This document shows positions 61,016 through 64,000 of a DNA stretch of 64,000 nucleotides, piece after piece. The DNA comes from Treponema sp. Lineage in GTDB: Bacteria > Spirochaetota > Spirochaetia > Treponematales > Treponemataceae. How positions within the stretch are numbered: the first letter of the stretch is position 1; each line of letters begins with the position of its first letter. The position numbers and the translations under genes were made by a program. The notes beneath the pieces are model-generated. The model ran no database searches. It saw nothing but the letters and a program-made list of their open reading frames with translations, and was not told the DNA's origin. Location of the stretch: NCBI GenBank assembly GCA_022510865.1, contig JAFLSQ010000007.1, positions 1 through 64,000 on the forward strand, read 5' to 3'.

Positions 61016-62197
61016 CTAAGCGTAAATCGGGCGCACACGGCTCACGGTGTCGCAGGCCGCAAGTTTGGCGATAATATCATCCGTCACTTTTCCGTCCACA
61101 TCGATGATGTTGTAGGCAACATCCCCTCGTGCCTGATTTATGAACGCCGAGATGTTCAGTTTTGCCTCGCCAAGAATTTTCGTGAACTTTGAGATTGTGT
61201 CCGGAATATTCTTGTGGCTGATGCAAAGCCTGGTCCCGCCATCAGGAATGGGATTATCTGTGACCGTTTTCGGGAAATTCACGGAATTGACGATGTTGCC
61301 GTTCTCCAGAAAATCCTTGAGCTGATTTGCTGCCATAATCGCGCAGTTGTCCTCCGCTTCCGGGGTGGACGCGCCAAGATGCGGCATGCACACAACTTTC
61401 GGATGGTTCAGCAGTTCTTCCGCCGCAAAATCCGTGATGAGGCAGGAGACTTTTCCGCTGTCAAGTGCGGCAATAATATCGGCGTTGTTCACAAGTCCGC
61501 CACGCGCAATGTTGATAATCCGCACACCGTCCTTCATGTTTTTGATTGACGCGGCGTTAATCATCCCTTTTGTGTCGTTCGTCTGCGGAACGTGAATTGT
61601 GATGTAATCGGCTTTTGCGTAGAGACTGTCGAGTGTTTCCGCAATGTTCACTTTTTTGTCCAGCTTCAATGCCGAATTTACAGACAGGAACGGGTCGTAG
61701 CCGTAAACTTCCATGCCAAAGTGGAGCGCAAGGTTCGCCACCATATCCCCGATTGCCCCAAGACCGATGACTCCCAAGGTCTTGCCCATAAGCTCAGGGC
61801 CTACAAACTGACTTTTTCCCTTTTCGGCAAGCTCAGGAATCTCATCGCCTTTGCCGCTCAGACTTTTTGCCCATTTGTTCGCGTCAATCACAGGGCGGCT
61901 TGAAAGCAGAAGCGAGAGCATCACAAGCTCTTTCACTGCGTTTGCGTTCGCGCCGGGCGTGTTGAAAACGACGACGCCCTTTTCCGTAAGTTCGGGGATG
62001 GGGATGTTATTTGTGCCGGCTCCGGCGCGCGCCACGGCCTTAACGCTGTCAGAAAGTTTTGTCTCGTGCATATCCGCCGAGCGCACCAGAATTGCATCCG
62101 GATTATTTATCTCTGATGCAATCTCATAATTGTCGCGGTCCAGCTGGTTCAATCCACAGGACGCAATTTTGTTCATAGTCTGGATTTTATAGCTCAT
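61016..62197 (-). CDS. serA: D-3-phosphoglycerate dehydrogenase
   Basis: First step of serine synthesis. 393 residues: substrate-binding halves flank an NAD domain with GVIGLGAIG; catalytic motifs NIARGGLVN and HLGASTPEAE; a C-terminal ACT domain (about 320-393) for serine feedback. GAGGAGA lies six bases before the ATG at 62197. It follows serC by 30 bases. Confidence 0.95.
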   Translation of the reverse strand: MSYKIQTMNKIASCGLNQLDRDNYEIASEINNPDAILVRSADMHETKLSDSVKAVARAGAGTNNIPIPELTEKGVVVFNTPGANANAVKELVMLSLLLSSRPVIDANKWAKSLSGKGDEIPELAEKGKSQFVGPELMGKTLGVIGLGAIGDMVANLALHFGMEVYGYDPFLSVNSALKLDKKVNIAETLDSLYAKADYITIHVPQTNDTKGMINAASIKNMKDGVRIINIARGGLVNNADIIAALDSGKVSCLITDFAAEELLNHPKVVCMPHLGASTPEAEDNCAIMAANQLKDFLENGNIVNSVNFPKTVTDNPIPDGGTRLCISHKNIPDTISKFTKILGEAKLNISAFINQARGDVAYNIIDVDGKVTDDIIAKLAACDTVSRVRPIYA

Positions 62198-62227
62198 TTC
62201 AGTCTCCTCAATCAAAGTGTGCGAAAT

Positions 62228-63352
62228 TTACCGCACTTCCTCCGCGAATTTCTTCATAAAATCAACAAGAGCCTTCACTCCGTCAAGGCTCATGGCGTTG
62301 TAGATTGAGGCGCGCATTCCGCCAACCAGGCGGTGGCCTTTGAGGTTCACAAGTCCCGCCGCTGCTGCGGATTTCACGAACTTGTCGTTGATTTCCTTTT
62401 CTTTTGCGGCCGCGGCCTCGTCTCCGTCTGGATAGTCGCTGTATTTTGTGAGGAAAGGCACATTCATCAGTGAGCGGCTTCCTTTTTCCGCAGTCGCGTG
62501 ATAAAAATCAGATTTGTCCAGAAAATCGTAGAGATAATCGGCTTTCTCTTTGTTGCGCTTTGCCATTCCCTCCGCGCCGCCGTTTTTCTTAATCCAATGA
62601 AGGACTTTGCCAAGCACATAAATCGTGTAGCACGGCGGCGTGTTGTACATCGAGTCGTTCTCCGCATGAGTTTTGTATGTGAGCATGGTCGGTGTGCCCG
62701 CACGGGGAGAGTCGGTAATCAAATCCTCGCGGATAATCACGAGCGTCACGCCGGCTGGCGCAAGATTTTTCTGCGCCCCCGCAAAAAGAAGTGCGAATTT
62801 GCTCACGTCAAGCGGCTCGCTCAGAACGCAGGATGAAATATCGGCAACAAGTGGGATGTTCCCGCTGTCCGGAATGTACTCATAATGCGTTCCCATGATT
62901 GTGTTGTTCAGGCAGATGTAGGCATAGTCATATTCCCCGGTGATTTTCTCGACGCGCGGAATATAAGAGTAATTTTTGTCCTTGCTGGATGCGATTGTCG
63001 TGACATCAATTCCAAGTTTTGCCGCTTCCTGCGCTGCTTTTTTTGCCCAGACACCGGTCTCGATGTACGCCGCTTTTCCTGTTTTGTTCCCAAGATTCTG
63101 CGCCACCATCGCAAACTGAGTGGAGCCGCCGCCCTGCAAAAAAAGCACCTTGTAATTTTTGGGGACGTTCATCAGCTCGCGCACCATGGACTCCGCATCC
63201 TGAATAATCGGCTCGTAGGCCTTGGAGCGGTGGCTCATTTCCATCACGCTCTGCCCTGTGCCGTTGTAATCCAGCATTTCTGCCGCGCATTCTTTTAAAA
63301 CCTCTTCTGGCAGGCAGCTCGGGCCTGCGCTAAAATTGTACACTCTTGACAT
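62228..63352 (-). CDS. serC: phosphoserine aminotransferase
   Basis: Second step of serine synthesis, PLP dependent. 374 residues: MSRVYNFSAGPSCLPEEVL, GGGSTQFAMVAQN, and the PLP lysine in LLFAGAQKNLAPAG are diagnostic. AAAGGAG precedes the ATG at 63352. First gene of serC-serA. The phosphatase SerB is not in the window. Confidence 0.96.
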   Translation of the reverse strand: MSRVYNFSAGPSCLPEEVLKECAAEMLDYNGTGQSVMEMSHRSKAYEPIIQDAESMVRELMNVPKNYKVLFLQGGGSTQFAMVAQNLGNKTGKAAYIETGVWAKKAAQEAAKLGIDVTTIASSKDKNYSYIPRVEKITGEYDYAYICLNNTIMGTHYEYIPDSGNIPLVADISSCVLSEPLDVSKFALLFAGAQKNLAPAGVTLVIIREDLITDSPRAGTPTMLTYKTHAENDSMYNTPPCYTIYVLGKVLHWIKKNGGAEGMAKRNKEKADYLYDFLDKSDFYHATAEKGSRSLMNVPFLTKYSDYPDGDEAAAAKEKEINDKFVKSAAAAGLVNLKGHRLVGGMRASIYNAMSLDGVKALVDFMKKFAEEVR

Positions 63353-63393
63353 AAAAACTCCTTTTGTCATTTTAATTTCCGTGGATACTGCCG

Positions 63394-63966
63394 TCATTCT
63401 GATTTTCCGGCCGCATCCTCCGCATTATTTTCTTTTTTTGCCAGAAACTCTTCCTTCAAAATCGCGTAGCACAATCTGTCGTACTTTGTTCCGTTCAGGT
63501 AAACGGATTTTCTTTCCCGTCCCTCAAGCGTAAATCCGCACTTCTCAATGGCTTTCTGCGCCCCCATGTTGATTTCAAGCGTGTTCGCGGTTATGCGCTC
63601 CATCCCAAGAAATTTGAAGCCATAGTCAAGCATCAGGCGGATTGCCTCGCTGCCGTAACCTTTTGACCGGTTCTCAATCCTCGCAATCCCGATTCCAACC
63701 GAGCATTTGCGGTTCACGCGGTCTATGTCCTGCAACGCGACATCGCCGATTACCGTGCCGTCATTCAGGAAAATTCCTAGCCGCACATTCTGATTTCCCT
63801 GCAATCTCTGGATTTCATCAAACCATCCGTCTGATTTCTCATCCGAATGCCCGATGTTGAATTCCTCGGCCGGGCAGTCAAAATCATACTCAAAGTCGTT
63901 CCAGAGCGTTTTGCAGTCCGCCCGCTCAAGCATCGCCAGATAAATTCTGCTGCCCTGCAATCTCAT
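63394..63966 (-). CDS. GNAT family N-acetyltransferase (RimJ/RimL-like)
   Basis: 190 residues. The acetyl-CoA-binding segment is IARIENRSKGYGSEAI, and ANTLEINMGAQKAIEKCGF is the usual C-terminal GNAT motif, closest to the RimJ/RimL group. ATG at 63966 was chosen because GGAGA lies five bases upstream; an in-frame ATG at 63996 exists and the frame could extend past the window edge. Upstream of serC by 41 bases on the same strand. Confidence 0.85.
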   Translation of the reverse strand: MRLQGSRIYLAMLERADCKTLWNDFEYDFDCPAEEFNIGHSDEKSDGWFDEIQRLQGNQNVRLGIFLNDGTVIGDVALQDIDRVNRKCSVGIGIARIENRSKGYGSEAIRLMLDYGFKFLGMERITANTLEINMGAQKAIEKCGFTLEGRERKSVYLNGTKYDRLCYAILKEEFLAKKENNAEDAAGKSE

Positions 63967-64000
63967 AATCGTCTCCAAGTCCGGTGATAAAATCATCCGC

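Overview
The window reads as chromosomal DNA of a spirochaete, most likely a host-associated, anaerobic Treponema. The basis is gene content: several long proteins with no family I recognise outside spirochaetes, a BspA-type leucine-rich repeat lipoprotein, a treponeme-type outer-membrane barrel, a DUF4954-like beta-helix protein, RNase Y, and pyruvate formate-lyase as the fermentative pyruvate enzyme. No rRNA, IS element, prophage, CRISPR array or replication origin was seen.

Layout. 1-2650 is a minus-strand accessory operon (42-bp repeat ORF, coiled-coil protein, LRR lipoprotein, a truncated small gene) behind a candidate promoter containing a C9 tract. 2.8-8.4 kb holds asd and dapA (minus) divergent from aroC, a D,D-carboxypeptidase and a CBM48 protein; dapA has an unusual leader of six consecutive hairpins. 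tRNA-Gln and tRNA-Glu follow. 8.6-20.3 kb is mostly core: a spirochaetal protein, pgeF, an acyl-CoA carboxylase subunit, yajC-secD-secF, ispH, ndk, gpsA and ffh. 20.3-23.2 kb is gene-poor, with small unknown genes and one probable frameshift. 23.3-30.2 kb has a CobW GTPase, pdxY, two coupled spirochaetal proteins and a beta-CASP nuclease. At 30.3 kb a predicted outer-membrane protein is driven by a promoter whose spacer contains G10. pflB follows, then two tandem type I toxin-antitoxin-like loci (33.5-34.3 kb), metNI, envelope proteins (37.7-42 kb), a lipoprotein preceded by a palindrome and 41-bp repeat array, tRNA-Asn, a degenerate M16 peptidase, the beta-helix protein, a DTW protein, an acyl-CoA ligase coupled to lptC-lptA-lptB, rny, small genes, clpS-clpA, a rhomboid-like protein, and serC-serA.

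How genes work together: asd and dapA feed lysine and diaminopimelate synthesis; serC and serA make serine; secDF-yajC, ffh and the Lpt genes serve protein and lipid export; clpA and clpS form the N-degron protease adaptor system; rny handles RNA turnover.

Three themes stand out. (1) Two convergent toxin/antisense RNA loci of the same architecture. (2) All three G/C homopolymers of nine or more that I found lie in the spacer of a candidate promoter, suggesting slipped-strand phase variation. (3) At least a dozen genes have a -10 box ending 6-7 bases before the start codon and no ribosome-binding site, which predicts widespread leaderless mRNAs.
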